From: JABFRG01 sp046351415
GTDB taxonomy: Bacteria > Myxococcota_A > Polyangia > Polyangiales > Polyangiaceae
Assembly: GCA_046351415.1 (NCBI GenBank)
Contig: JAXLYO010000002.1
Coordinates: 186,001-250,000 of the forward strand
Direction of reading: 5' to 3'
DNA length: 64,000 bases
Positions 50,036 to 58,599 of this stretch are shown in pieces. Each line of letters starts with the position of its first letter. The stretch's first letter is position 1. The position numbers and the translations under genes were made by a program. Under the pieces are notes generated by a model. It was not told the DNA's origin. It saw only the letters and a list, made by a program, of their open reading frames with translations, and searched no databases.

Positions 50036-51343
50036 ATGAGCGAGCCCTTCGTACGCAGTGTTCTCCGCACGTTTTTTCGACGCATCGTGTCGCTCTACTT
50101 TCGCGAAGTCGAAAGCTCAGGCGTACCTCCGCAGTCCGACACGCGTGGCCGCGTCTTCTTTGCCAACCACTACAACGGGCTCATCGATCCGGTTCTCATT
50201 CTTTCTCTCTGCGACTTTTCGATCGCGCCGCTCGCGAAGAGCACGTTGTGGGACATGCCCCTCATGCGGACGCTACTCGACACCGCAGGAGCCGTGCCCG
50301 TCGTGCGACGGAGGGACAACCCCGACAAAGCCGCGAGCGACACCGAGTCGATGTTCGAGAAAGTCGCGCTCCATTTGCGCGCGGGCGGCAACATCCTCAT
50401 TTTTCCGGAAGGCACCAGCCACAGCGAAGCCCACCTCGTTCCTCTGAAGAGCGGGGCCGCGCGCATGCTCGTGCGTGCGCACGAAGCCGGTGGCTCGAAT
50501 CTCACCTACCAAGGAATCGGACTCGAGTTCGACGCGAAGGACTCCTTTCGCTCCCGCGCTCTCCTCACCTACGGCCCCGTGCGAAGTCTCGACGGCGAGA
50601 CGGCGAAGGGCGACGAACTCGTCACGCGCGTGCAGTCACGGATGAAGGAAGACCTGGACGAGCTCGTCGTCACGGCCAACGACTGGGACGACCGCGTACG
50701 GATCGACCTCATCGCTTCCATGTACGAGAACGATGCCCGCAGAGACGCTTCGGATGGCGATCAGAGCACCGGTTCCCTCTTGGCCATCCAGGAGCGCGCC
50801 ATCCGCGTCGAAACTACGCGAGCATGGTTCGAACTGAACGATGTCGCCGCACTGGTCGCTCTACGCGGTGAGGTCACTGCCTACTACGAGGCGCTATGCA
50901 AGGCGCGCACGAGTGATGCTGCCGTGCTCGGGCTGCCGGGCCCGCGAGCCCAAAAGAGGCTCCTCTTCTTCGCGCCGCTCGCACTCGTTGGCGTCATTCT
51001 CTATTACGTGCCGTACCAGATTCCACGTTGGGTCGTGGCGGCCCTGCGACCCACGAAGGACGTCGTCTCGACCTACAAACTCGGCGCGGGACTCGTCGCC
51101 TTCGGAGGGTGGGCCGTCGCACTCTCGATCCTTTCGATGTTCCTGCCGATGCCGCTCGCTGGGCGCCTCGGTGTACTCGCCGTCGTACTGCTCTCACCCT
51201 TTGCGGCCCTTCGATGGGTCGACCGGCGAGACGACTTCAAGTCGCTCGGTGAAACGCCGGACGAGACCACGCGGGCCGCTCTACTCGGACAGCGGGAGGC
51301 ATTGATGAAACGGCTCGACGTGGCACGCGCCCAAGGTGGCTGA
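50036..51343 (+). CDS. PlsC-family glycerol-phosphate-type acyltransferase
   Basis: 435 residues, ATG start. The acyltransferase block 1 is NHYNGLIDP (His45 to Asp51), an HX5D spacing as in eukaryotic Gpt2/Sct1-type enzymes rather than HX4D. FPEGTSHSE is block 3. A long insert of variable sequence follows, then C-terminal membrane helices (about 308-327, 348-375, 378-395). It would acylate glycerol 3-phosphate or a related lysolipid at the membrane. The exact acceptor is not determinable. Together with the AGPS-like, GlpAB and CDP-alcohol genes it adds to the window's lipid theme, but it is transcribed alone. Confidence 0.82.
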   Translation: MSEPFVRSVLRTFFRRIVSLYFREVESSGVPPQSDTRGRVFFANHYNGLIDPVLILSLCDFSIAPLAKSTLWDMPLMRTLLDTAGAVPVVRRRDNPDKAASDTESMFEKVALHLRAGGNILIFPEGTSHSEAHLVPLKSGAARMLVRAHEAGGSNLTYQGIGLEFDAKDSFRSRALLTYGPVRSLDGETAKGDELVTRVQSRMKEDLDELVVTANDWDDRVRIDLIASMYENDARRDASDGDQSTGSLLAIQERAIRVETTRAWFELNDVAALVALRGEVTAYYEALCKARTSDAAVLGLPGPRAQKRLLFFAPLALVGVILYYVPYQIPRWVVAALRPTKDVVSTYKLGAGLVAFGGWAVALSILSMFLPMPLAGRLGVLAVVLLSPFAALRWVDRRDDFKSLGETPDETTRAALLGQREALMKRLDVARAQGG

Positions 51344-51354
51344 ACGACCGCGCT

Positions 51355-52122
51355 TCAGGCGAGCAGCTCGAAGATTCCCGGCACCCCATGCGCCGCATCA
51401 CGGAGAGCCTTCTTCGGACGGACTGCGAATGCGTGCGCTGCGTGCTTCAGCATGGGGATGTCGAAGCGATTGTCGCCGAACGCGGCGATGACGGGACGCC
51501 CCTCCAGAAAACGCGCGAGATGCACGACCTTTCCCTCGTTGTAGGGAATCGGTGAATCGATCGATGCCTCGTAGACCCCGTCGGTCACGCGCACACCGAC
51601 GCCCGTTCGAAGCTTGGGTCCCATGGCGACCTCGCATGCAGCGTGTACGACGCCGAGCGGTGAAGCACTCACGACGACGACCGCGTGCCCCTCGGCCTCC
51701 GCGAACCGAAGGAGCTCCCAGGTCTCCGGAATGAGGCGTTCCGGGAGCGACGCCGCCTTGAGCGTCTCGATGCAGAATGCATGGAACTCGTGCTCGGCCC
51801 ACCCACTCAGGAGCATGCCGACGAGCTCGCAGGTTCGACCGTGATCGATTCGCCCTTCGCGGTCGAGTCGCATGATTTGGAGGAACGCCTCGTGTACGTC
51901 CTCCGGTGCGACCTGCTCACCTGCCTCGAGCAGAGCCTGTGCAAAAACCGGGTGGGCGCCCTTGCGGACACGCTTTTCGGCCATGAGGCGGTGGATGACG
52001 TCATCCGCGACATCCCCCGTCCACAACGTGCCGTCTGCATCGAACGCGAACACACCCCGCCCGAGACGAGCCGTCGTCTCGCGGATGCGCGCTTTCGCTT
52101 CGACTACGGTGATGGGCGTCAC
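51355..52122 (-). CDS. HAD-family (HAD-IB) phosphatase
   Basis: 255 residues from GTG 52120-52122, which shares GTGA with the upstream lipoprotein stop; the open frame further upstream is a shadow. Motif I FDADGTLWTGD has catalytic Asp28 and Asp30; motif II is VVVSASP; motif III Lys is in NEGKV; motif IV is AFGDNRFDIPML. A helical cap lies between motifs I and II. This matches the phosphoserine-phosphatase-like HAD-IB group; the substrate could be phosphoserine, phospholipid or another phosphomonoester. Cytoplasmic. Convergent with the acyltransferase, 11 bp apart. Confidence 0.82.
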   Translation of the reverse strand: MTPITVVEAKARIRETTARLGRGVFAFDADGTLWTGDVADDVIHRLMAEKRVRKGAHPVFAQALLEAGEQVAPEDVHEAFLQIMRLDREGRIDHGRTCELVGMLLSGWAEHEFHAFCIETLKAASLPERLIPETWELLRFAEAEGHAVVVVSASPLGVVHAACEVAMGPKLRTGVGVRVTDGVYEASIDSPIPYNEGKVVHLARFLEGRPVIAAFGDNRFDIPMLKHAAHAFAVRPKKALRDAAHGVPGIFELLA

Positions 52123-53033
52123 TTCGGACCGACCGGAGCCGAGGTCGTGGAACCTGCGCCGTAGAAAGAGAGTCCAGCGGGCGCGTTTGGGATCGTGATC
52201 TTCGTGCTCTTGATGCCGCCGGAGAGCGTGAGCGAGAAGAGGGTGCCGGCGTCGTTGAAGCCGTAGATGGTCCCTGCCCAGAACGCGAGACCGAAGACAT
52301 TGGAATAGCCGACGAGTCCCTCGTTCTTGATCATCGCACCCGTCTTCGGGTCGATGAGAAGGAGGCAATCACTCGCGCTACAGCCCGTGCCTCGTGCGGT
52401 GAGGTACGTCGGACCGTCCTTGACGGAAACCACGTCACCGCTCGATTGAAGCCCGTTCGGAAGGGCGTTCGCTTTGATGACGCTCTTCACGCCGGTCTGC
52501 GGGTCGATGCGCACGTAGTTCGCGCCTTCGTAGCCCACGAGCGCTTCGACAGAGGGATCCAGCGTACCCGCCGGCACGAACGAAAGCGAGTTGGGGAACC
52601 CACCTGAAGCTACTTTGGTGCAGTTGGCGTTCGTCTTGTCGATTCTGTAGAGCGTGCTGCCCGTGACGCCGAACATGTTGCCAGCAGCGTCGAGCGCGAT
52701 GTCGATGATGGAATCGTCCGCGCCCTTGAAGTTGCCGATCGTCGTAATGGCCTTCGTGTCGGGGTCGAGCTTGTAGAGCGTCGCGTCGCTCTGGCCGAAG
52801 ACCTCGGCAGGACCGGAAGAGACGTTGCCGCCGTCCTTGCTACCTGCATCGCTGCCCGTGAGACCACCGCTCGTGCTTCCGCCACCCCCGTCCGTGCCGG
52901 AGCCGCCATCTTCGTCCCCGAAGCCGTTCCCGGTGGAACTGCTGCAGCCCGAGATGCCGCGGAGCCCGAGTGCCAGAGGCAAAAGAGCAGTGAGAGCAAG
53001 GAGGTTTCGGTGAAGGGAGGAAGCCGTAAGCAT
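52119..53033 (-). CDS. Lipoprotein with propeller-like repeats
   Basis: 304 residues, ATG start. Signal peptide with lipobox ISGC (Cys30), then a Gly/Ser/Asp-rich linker (about 31-75). The mature domain has repeated units: LYKLDPDTKAITTIG, MFGVTGSTLYRIDKTNAN, YVRIDPQTGVKSVIK, LLLIDPKTGAMIKNEG, IYGFNDAGTLFSLTL. These are blade-like strands with a D-x-x-T-G turn, so a seven-bladed propeller is likely. It may bind a ligand or protein at the cell surface; no enzyme residues. Overlaps the HAD phosphatase gene. Confidence 0.6.
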   Translation of the reverse strand: MLTASSLHRNLLALTALLPLALGLRGISGCSSSTGNGFGDEDGGSGTDGGGGSTSGGLTGSDAGSKDGGNVSSGPAEVFGQSDATLYKLDPDTKAITTIGNFKGADDSIIDIALDAAGNMFGVTGSTLYRIDKTNANCTKVASGGFPNSLSFVPAGTLDPSVEALVGYEGANYVRIDPQTGVKSVIKANALPNGLQSSGDVVSVKDGPTYLTARGTGCSASDCLLLIDPKTGAMIKNEGLVGYSNVFGLAFWAGTIYGFNDAGTLFSLTLSGGIKSTKITIPNAPAGLSFYGAGSTTSAPVGPK

Positions 53034-53050
53034 GAGACCTTTCGCTTAAC

Positions 53051-53167
53051 CTAGCAGGCTGCTGAAAAAGCAGCCGCTAGACTTTCACCTAGCTGCTGGA
53101 GTGTGAAAAACACCGCCAAATTTCGAACGCGCTTCGCGTGATGGGTTCATTTCCGTGTTTTTCAGCA
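53051..53167. repeat. Inverted-repeat cluster, MITE-like or terminator-like
   Basis: CTAGC/GCTAG plus GGCTGCT/AGCAGCC form a 12-bp stem with one bulge and a GAAAA loop (53051-53080). TGCTGAAAAA at 53060-53069 is exactly inverted as TTTTTCAGCA at 53158-53167, and TGAAAAACAC at 53104-53113 as GTGTTTTTCA at 53155-53164. It sits in the 150-bp gap between the lipoprotein start and the acyl-CoA synthetase stop. No coding capacity. It could be a remnant transposable element or the synthetase's 3' signal. Confidence 0.45.
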
Positions 53168-53183
53168 CCGTGCGAGCGCGGAA

Positions 53184-54698
53184 TCAGGCCATGAGCTTTT
53201 CGCGCAACGCAGGTTTTTGCACTTTTCCGACGGCATTCTTCGGGAGCTCTGCGTAGGCGAGGTAGCGCTTCGGAACCTTGTAAGGAGCGAGGCGCTCCTT
53301 GAGGAACGCCGTCAGCACCTCCGGGTCGACCCCCTGCCCACCCTTCGGGACGATACACGCGACGACCTCGTCGCCCCAGAGCTCGTGCGGCACACCGATC
53401 ACCGCGACTTCGCTCACAGAAGGATGGGCTCTCAGGGCTTCTTCGATTTCGAGCGCAGAGAGCTTGTAGCCACCGCTCTTCAGGATATCGACGCTCGTTC
53501 GACCAAGAATGCGAAGGTAGCCGCCATCGTCCTTCGTCACCGTGTCCCCGGTACGAAACCAGCGTACGTCGCCCTCCATGACGAAGCTCTCGTCGTTGGC
53601 CTTCGGCCGCTCGTGATAGCCGAGAAAGACGCTAGGGCCGGCGATCCAGAGCTCCCCTTCCGGCGCCTCTTTTCCATCGCTCGTGATGCGGCTCTCCACA
53701 GTGGGAAGCGCGAGCCCGACGGTCCCTGGCCTGCGCTCGCCAGCTCGCGGATTCGCGAAACCGACACCAATCTCGGTCATCCCGAAGCGCTCGAGGGGAA
53801 TGACACCCGCGATGTGTAGCCAGCGTTCCGCGAGGGAAACCGGCAGGGCCGCGCTGCCACTCGTTGCGAGTCTCAAGGCACGCGCGTGGTCGGTCCAGCG
53901 GTCCCGCACGTCCGGAGGGGCTTCGTCGAAGGCCTGCAAGAGCTTGTGGTACATCGAAGGAACCGCCATGAACACGGTGGCGTCCTTCATCGCCTCCCAC
54001 ACGGCGTTCGCTTGGAACTTCGCGTGCATGTTCACTCTCGCCCCCGCGCCCATCGCCGTCAGTAGTGCGATCGCGAGCCCGTGCATGTGATGGAGCGGCA
54101 ACGCATGCAGCAACGTATCCGCCGCGGTGACCGCCCACGCCTCCGCCAGTAAGCCTTGCTGCACCGCCAGGTTTCCATGACTGATGAGTGCCCCCTTTGG
54201 CTTGGCGGTGGTCCCACTCGTGTACAGCTGGAGCGCGGGAACGTGCTCCCCGTACGCCTCGAGTCCCACGTTGTCTCGAGCGCTCCGAGCAGGCGGCTCG
54301 CCGCTACCAAGCTTGCGGCCATCGACCACCGGGACTTCCCCGGGCAGCAGCGACGCGAACTCGTCATGCGCGACGATGCACGTGACGGCAGCGTCTTTGC
54401 AGAAGTAGGCAGTCTCTTCCTTCGGGTGGAGGGGAGACAGGACGACCACCACGCCCCCCGCATGGAGAACGGCGAAGAAGGCCGACACGAAGTCCGCACC
54501 TGGCCCGAGCAACAGCGCGACACGGGCGCCGTCGAGCGAGGCACGATCGCCTCTCAGGGAGGACGACGCTACGAGCGAGCGCGCGACCAGGGCGTCGTAC
54601 GCGTGCGCTCCACGTTCGTCACTCACCGCGATGCGGTGATCGGTCGCTCGCTCGAGCCACCGAAGGACGGGGCTCAGTGGACGGGGCCGAGAAGCCAT
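53184..54698 (-). CDS. Acyl-CoA synthetase, malonyl-CoA synthetase (MatB)-like
   Basis: 504 residues of the ANL adenylate-forming family. LYTSGTTAKPKGA is the P-loop (about 158-170), FGMTE is motif A5, TGDTVTKDDGG and DILKSGGYKLSALEIEEAL is the hinge region, and KNAVGKVQK carries the catalytic C-terminal Lys. The GGYKLSALEIE hinge and short length favour the MatB/ACSF3 malonyl-CoA synthetases over long-chain ligases. It would make malonyl-CoA from malonate, ATP and CoA. ATG start; overlaps the PglZ-like gene by 25 bp, so it is probably co-transcribed. Confidence 0.8.
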   Translation of the reverse strand: MASRPRPLSPVLRWLERATDHRIAVSDERGAHAYDALVARSLVASSSLRGDRASLDGARVALLLGPGADFVSAFFAVLHAGGVVVVLSPLHPKEETAYFCKDAAVTCIVAHDEFASLLPGEVPVVDGRKLGSGEPPARSARDNVGLEAYGEHVPALQLYTSGTTAKPKGALISHGNLAVQQGLLAEAWAVTAADTLLHALPLHHMHGLAIALLTAMGAGARVNMHAKFQANAVWEAMKDATVFMAVPSMYHKLLQAFDEAPPDVRDRWTDHARALRLATSGSAALPVSLAERWLHIAGVIPLERFGMTEIGVGFANPRAGERRPGTVGLALPTVESRITSDGKEAPEGELWIAGPSVFLGYHERPKANDESFVMEGDVRWFRTGDTVTKDDGGYLRILGRTSVDILKSGGYKLSALEIEEALRAHPSVSEVAVIGVPHELWGDEVVACIVPKGGQGVDPEVLTAFLKERLAPYKVPKRYLAYAELPKNAVGKVQKPALREKLMA

Positions 54699-56347
54699 GC
54701 TTGCGCCGGCACGAGAACTTGTTCAGGGAGCGCGCCGCCCTCGACCACCGTCGTGCCGCGAAGCGCGTAGCCGTGGTCGCCGAAGATGCAGAGGATGCTC
54801 GGTGCATTTTGCACGCGATTCTGCCCCGCGAGGAACGTGCCGAGTGCACTGACGAGCGACTCGGCGAGCTCCTCGGGGTGCGTGATACCGCGGAGGAGCC
54901 GCGCCGCAATTCCGTCGAACTTGTAGAGCTCACGAGAGCCGACGCGAACGCGGCGTACCACGTCCACGGTGCGGTCGCGACCAATCGAAGCTTCGCTCAC
55001 GGGCTCGTATTCCGCCGAGAGGGCGTCACGACCGCGCACGAACGTTTCGACCTGGCGAGGCGTGACGGTGGGGAGGGCGCTCCAGAGAACGCTCTCGGAC
55101 AAGAGCTTGTTCGGCCCCGCGAGCAGGGCCTTCTTCACATGGACGCCCACGTCGTAGCGCATCGCGTCGCACCACATGAGCGACACGTGCCGCACGTTGT
55201 TTTGGCGCGCGAGGGTCGTCGCGAACTCTGGCATGTCCATGACCATCTTCGGGCGCTTGCCGCGTGCCGCAAACGCAGGGAATGCTTCCGTATAGACGTG
55301 CGAGAACGTGGTGCCGAAACGCTCGTAGGCCTTGAGTGCTCGTGTGTCGCGAAGTCCATCACCGATCGCTTCGCCGAGCGGCATATACGCCTCCACGAAC
55401 AGCTTCTCGAGCGTCATGAGCGATTGCGGACCGCGCGCTGCCTCGAGCTGCTCTGCCCAGGGACGCCATGGAACGGTTGCCTTCTGGGGGGCTTGGAACA
55501 GGCTCGTCTCGACCTTCATGGGCTCTTCCAAGTCGAGCTCGGAAAGCGGATCCCGAAGCATGACGCGAGGCTCTTTCGAACGCGTTTCGGGGGTCGGCAA
55601 TTCCGGAGCCTCTTCTTCGAAAGAATCTTCGTCTTCCGAGTCGTCGTCGCACAGCGCCTCGAGGTCGGACGATGTCTCTGGACTCTCCGGCACGAGCGGC
55701 AGGGCCGGAGGTTCGAGCGTCCTCGGGCGTGACTCGAGCACCGGCTCGGGAAGCGCCATCACGGGCGCTTCGAGGACCGAGGCGGTGTGTTCGGGTGCTT
55801 CGAGCTCGAGCTTCTCGATCTCTGCAGGTGTCGCGGGTGCCGAGGGCACCGCCACGGGAACGACCTCACTCGCCGGCGGCGCGAAGTCGGAGGGGCGTGG
55901 CACGAGTGACCCGAGAGCGACCGGAGGCCCGAACACTTCGACGTCCCGGTCTTCGGGGTCGAGGACCATCTCTACCTCTCCACGTTGCTGGAGGAGGAAA
56001 AGATCGCGGAGGAGCCGCGAATCTTCGCCGTCGAGCGTTCCACGAGCATTGACGAGCGGACTCAGCGATTCGACGAACACCACCAAGTGGCGAAAACCGT
56101 GCGTCTCACAAGCTTTGCGAGCCTGCATCACGACGTCGGCTAGGCGGCTCGAGTCCGTCGCGATGGGAACGTCACGCCGGGCGAAGGCCGCGCGAAGGGA
56201 CGTGCGGAAGCGCTCTTCCATCGTCCCGCGATCTTGAATCGAGAACGGTCCGAGTCTCACCAGGACTGCGCCATCGAGCTCACTCGCTTGCTGCTCGCGG
56301 TCCGCGGTTTCCATGAACATCGGGAGCGCTTGCGTCGTGGCAGACAT
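54674..56347 (-). CDS. Orphan PglZ-like protein (alkaline-phosphatase superfamily)
   Basis: 557 residues from ATG 56345-56347; other in-frame Met are 9 and 45 bases upstream, and a GGGG sequence fits the chosen one best. Residues 1-145 are an alpha/beta domain of unknown type. A Pro/Glu-rich acidic linker spans 150-270. The C-terminal domain (about 295-557) has three landmarks of PglZ/AP-superfamily metal sites: CDAMRYDVG (Asp394), ALPTVTP (427-430, a candidate Thr nucleophile) and FGDHGYAL (523-526). No BREX, Pgl or PorX-type receiver is present. Function unknown; phosphodiester or phosphomonoester hydrolysis is inferred. Confidence 0.5.
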   Translation of the reverse strand: MSATTQALPMFMETADREQQASELDGAVLVRLGPFSIQDRGTMEERFRTSLRAAFARRDVPIATDSSRLADVVMQARKACETHGFRHLVVFVESLSPLVNARGTLDGEDSRLLRDLFLLQQRGEVEMVLDPEDRDVEVFGPPVALGSLVPRPSDFAPPASEVVPVAVPSAPATPAEIEKLELEAPEHTASVLEAPVMALPEPVLESRPRTLEPPALPLVPESPETSSDLEALCDDDSEDEDSFEEEAPELPTPETRSKEPRVMLRDPLSELDLEEPMKVETSLFQAPQKATVPWRPWAEQLEAARGPQSLMTLEKLFVEAYMPLGEAIGDGLRDTRALKAYERFGTTFSHVYTEAFPAFAARGKRPKMVMDMPEFATTLARQNNVRHVSLMWCDAMRYDVGVHVKKALLAGPNKLLSESVLWSALPTVTPRQVETFVRGRDALSAEYEPVSEASIGRDRTVDVVRRVRVGSRELYKFDGIAARLLRGITHPEELAESLVSALGTFLAGQNRVQNAPSILCIFGDHGYALRGTTVVEGGALPEQVLVPAQAWLLGPVH

Positions 56348-56444
56348 GGCAGTCATGCCCCTAACTACGCATACTCGAAAAGAAAGGGCCAAATTCTCTG
56401 CATACGCGCGGCCGAGCGTTGCCCGAAGCCCTCGAAACTATCCG

Positions 56445-58259
56445 TCAATTCACGTGTTCGCGAACGAACGAGCACGATACGGAGATGGGCCCCGGGGTGA
56501 CGGGAGGAGGGAGAGGCATCGCAAAAACGACCGTCTTGATGCAGAAATCGAGAGGGACGCAGGGCATGCCTTGAGCGGTGACGCCCCCGCCGGTTCCGCC
56601 GTTCTTGTCGACGTTCACCACGTAGTTCGCGGATGTGTAGTCGTCGCCGCCCTCGAACTTGTCTTTCGCGCCGGAGATGTAACAGGCCTTCGCCGCACAC
56701 TGATTGTACTGCGCGGTGCGATTGGACATCGATGCCTTCAGCGCGAACGTGTCGTTGTATGTCTTGCCCGTCATGCTGACGTAGCAGTTCGCCTTCTTGA
56801 TGCGCCCGGTAGCGGGCGGCTTGTTGGGTTCCGGGGGCGTCGAAGGCGTGCCTGGCGCGGTCGGGACCGCAGGCGGCGTCGGCGACGTACGCGAGGAAGA
56901 CGCGGGAGGAATCACGATGACGGCTCGCCCGGTCGACGGGTCGACGGTCGGCGACGGAACCGCTCCCGCCGTGCTGGAGGGTGCGGTCGTCGCAGCGGCA
57001 CTCGCCGATGCCGTCCCAGAGGATGCCGTGGCGACTGCAGTCTTCGCGTCGGGGGCGAGCACGAGCAACCAGAGAGCCGCACCGGCGCCAAGGAACAGTA
57101 GAAGGCCGCCGAGTCCAAGCCCGATCCAGAGCCCTGCCCCGCTCTTCTTTGGGGTTTGCGGCGTCGAAAACGATTGGGACGAGCGCTGTGGATAGGCAGA
57201 CGGAGGCGTAATCGCGTGAGGGGCCCCGCTCGGGTACGTGTAGGGTTGGGGCGTTCCCGTTGCGGCGAAGGCCGCGGGCGCTTGGGCAATGGAGGCCGTC
57301 GCCACGTGGTGAGGGCGCGGCGAAAGCGATGCTTGTTGCACCGCCTGTAACGGAGGAAGGGCTGCCGTGGGTGCCGTGGCATTCACCATGGGCGCTTGCG
57401 AGCCCTTCGCGGCGCCCCGCAGTGCGTCGCGCATGGCGACAGCCGACGGGTAGCGAGAGCCAGCTTCCTTCGCGAGCGAAAACAGGACGACTTGGGCGAG
57501 ATCGCGATCGATGCCCGGAACTTTCTCGTGGAGGGGGGCGGGAAACTGCTCACGCACGAGCGTCAAGAACTGGGGCAGCGTCTCGGCCACGATGGGCGGG
57601 TGCCCGGTAAGTGCATGATACATCGTTGCGCCGAGCGAATACAGATCGGCGCGTTCGTCGCTCTCCGTACCCCACAGGAGCTCGGGGGCTGCATAGAGGG
57701 GCGTCCCCATGCTCGCGCCTGCGGCCGTGAGATGCGTCGCCGTGCCTTTGAGCTTGGCGATGCCGAAGTCGATGACTTTCACCACCTCTCCTACGCCGGG
57801 AATCTGGGTCAGGAACAAGTTCGCGGGCTTGATGTCCCGGTGCACGATGCCGGCTCGGTGCGCCACGATGAGCGCCTCGAGCACTTGCTGTGCGATACGA
57901 GAGACGCGGTCGGGCTGAAGCCTGCCCTCTCGCTTGATGGCTGCCTCGAGCGATTCGCCGTCGAGTCGCTCCATGACGATGAACGGAGGCTCTCCGTCCG
58001 TTGCCGGGCGAAAGTCGGTCACCTGGATAATGTTCGGGTGGCCGAGCTGCGCGGCGGCTGTCGCTTCCCTCTGGAAACGGGTGAGCGCCTCGCCCGTCAG
58101 CTGCTGACCTTGATCGAGCAAGACCTTGATCGCGACACGACGCCCGAGTGCTTCGTGCGTGGCTTCGTAGACGGCGCCCATTCCACCTTGGCCGAGACAT
58201 ACGCCGACGCGATAGGTGCCACCCAAAAGGGCGCCTGCAAGGCTGGCCTGCGAGCTCAT
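56445..58259 (-). CDS. Transmembrane Ser/Thr protein kinase with extracytoplasmic Cys-rich domain
   Basis: 604 residues from ATG 58257-58259. The kinase domain (about 10-285) is complete: GQGGMG at 23-28, Lys45, HRDIKPAN at 140-147, DFG at 164-166 and APELLWG. A long Pro/Ala/Gln linker and one transmembrane helix (about 385-412) lead to a Ser/Thr/Pro-rich stalk and a C-terminal domain with at least five Cys (NCYVSM, QCAAKACYISG, PCVPLDFCIKT), likely disulfide-linked and sensing an envelope signal. Probably transcribed with the PglZ-like gene, which starts 97 bp later. Confidence 0.9.
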   Translation of the reverse strand: MSSQASLAGALLGGTYRVGVCLGQGGMGAVYEATHEALGRRVAIKVLLDQGQQLTGEALTRFQREATAAAQLGHPNIIQVTDFRPATDGEPPFIVMERLDGESLEAAIKREGRLQPDRVSRIAQQVLEALIVAHRAGIVHRDIKPANLFLTQIPGVGEVVKVIDFGIAKLKGTATHLTAAGASMGTPLYAAPELLWGTESDERADLYSLGATMYHALTGHPPIVAETLPQFLTLVREQFPAPLHEKVPGIDRDLAQVVLFSLAKEAGSRYPSAVAMRDALRGAAKGSQAPMVNATAPTAALPPLQAVQQASLSPRPHHVATASIAQAPAAFAATGTPQPYTYPSGAPHAITPPSAYPQRSSQSFSTPQTPKKSGAGLWIGLGLGGLLLFLGAGAALWLLVLAPDAKTAVATASSGTASASAAATTAPSSTAGAVPSPTVDPSTGRAVIVIPPASSSRTSPTPPAVPTAPGTPSTPPEPNKPPATGRIKKANCYVSMTGKTYNDTFALKASMSNRTAQYNQCAAKACYISGAKDKFEGGDDYTSANYVVNVDKNGGTGGGVTAQGMPCVPLDFCIKTVVFAMPLPPPVTPGPISVSCSFVREHVN

Positions 58260-58599
58260 GAAGCGCCGTAGCTTAGCAACTCGCGCCCCGGAAGAACATG
58301 GCTCAAAAGAGGGCACCGCGGTTCAATCGAGGCGCGCGTTTCGGGCGCGTTTCGTCGGTTGACGTGAGCGCCTGCGGTCCTTAGGTTGGAAGGGTCTCTC
58401 CGCTCGCGTGTACATTCGGTCCATCATGTGGATCCCTACAATTTCGAACCAGGGTAGCTTCGGCCGTTCGGTGCGCATGCCGGACCTCTTCGCTCCGCGA
58501 AAAGGATAAATCGGAAGCCTTAAGAACTGCATTTTACGCCGCCCACCTAGCGAACAAGCTAGGGGTTCACACTGACAGACCGAGCGCGACGGGGAGGCA
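58260..58599. other. 340-bp intergenic region
   Basis: Between the ligase stop and the kinase start, both minus strand. It must hold the kinase promoter and leader. I see one small hairpin, CCTAGC (58546-58551) / GCTAGG (58558-58563), 37 bp after the ligase stop on the minus strand. It is followed by no U-run. A short minus-strand frame at 58323-58532 has no supporting features and is not called. Confidence 0.5.

Noticed and set aside
54674..58259. A BREX/Pgl-type phage defence island around the PglZ-like gene
   Set aside because: No methyltransferase, BrxC-like ATPase, BrxL, Lon-like or restriction gene is present; neighbours are a signalling kinase and an acyl-CoA synthetase.
58323..58532. 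A 69-codon minus-strand frame between ligase and kinase
   Set aside because: No ribosome site, no domain and an Arg-heavy composition expected from non-coding GC-rich DNA.
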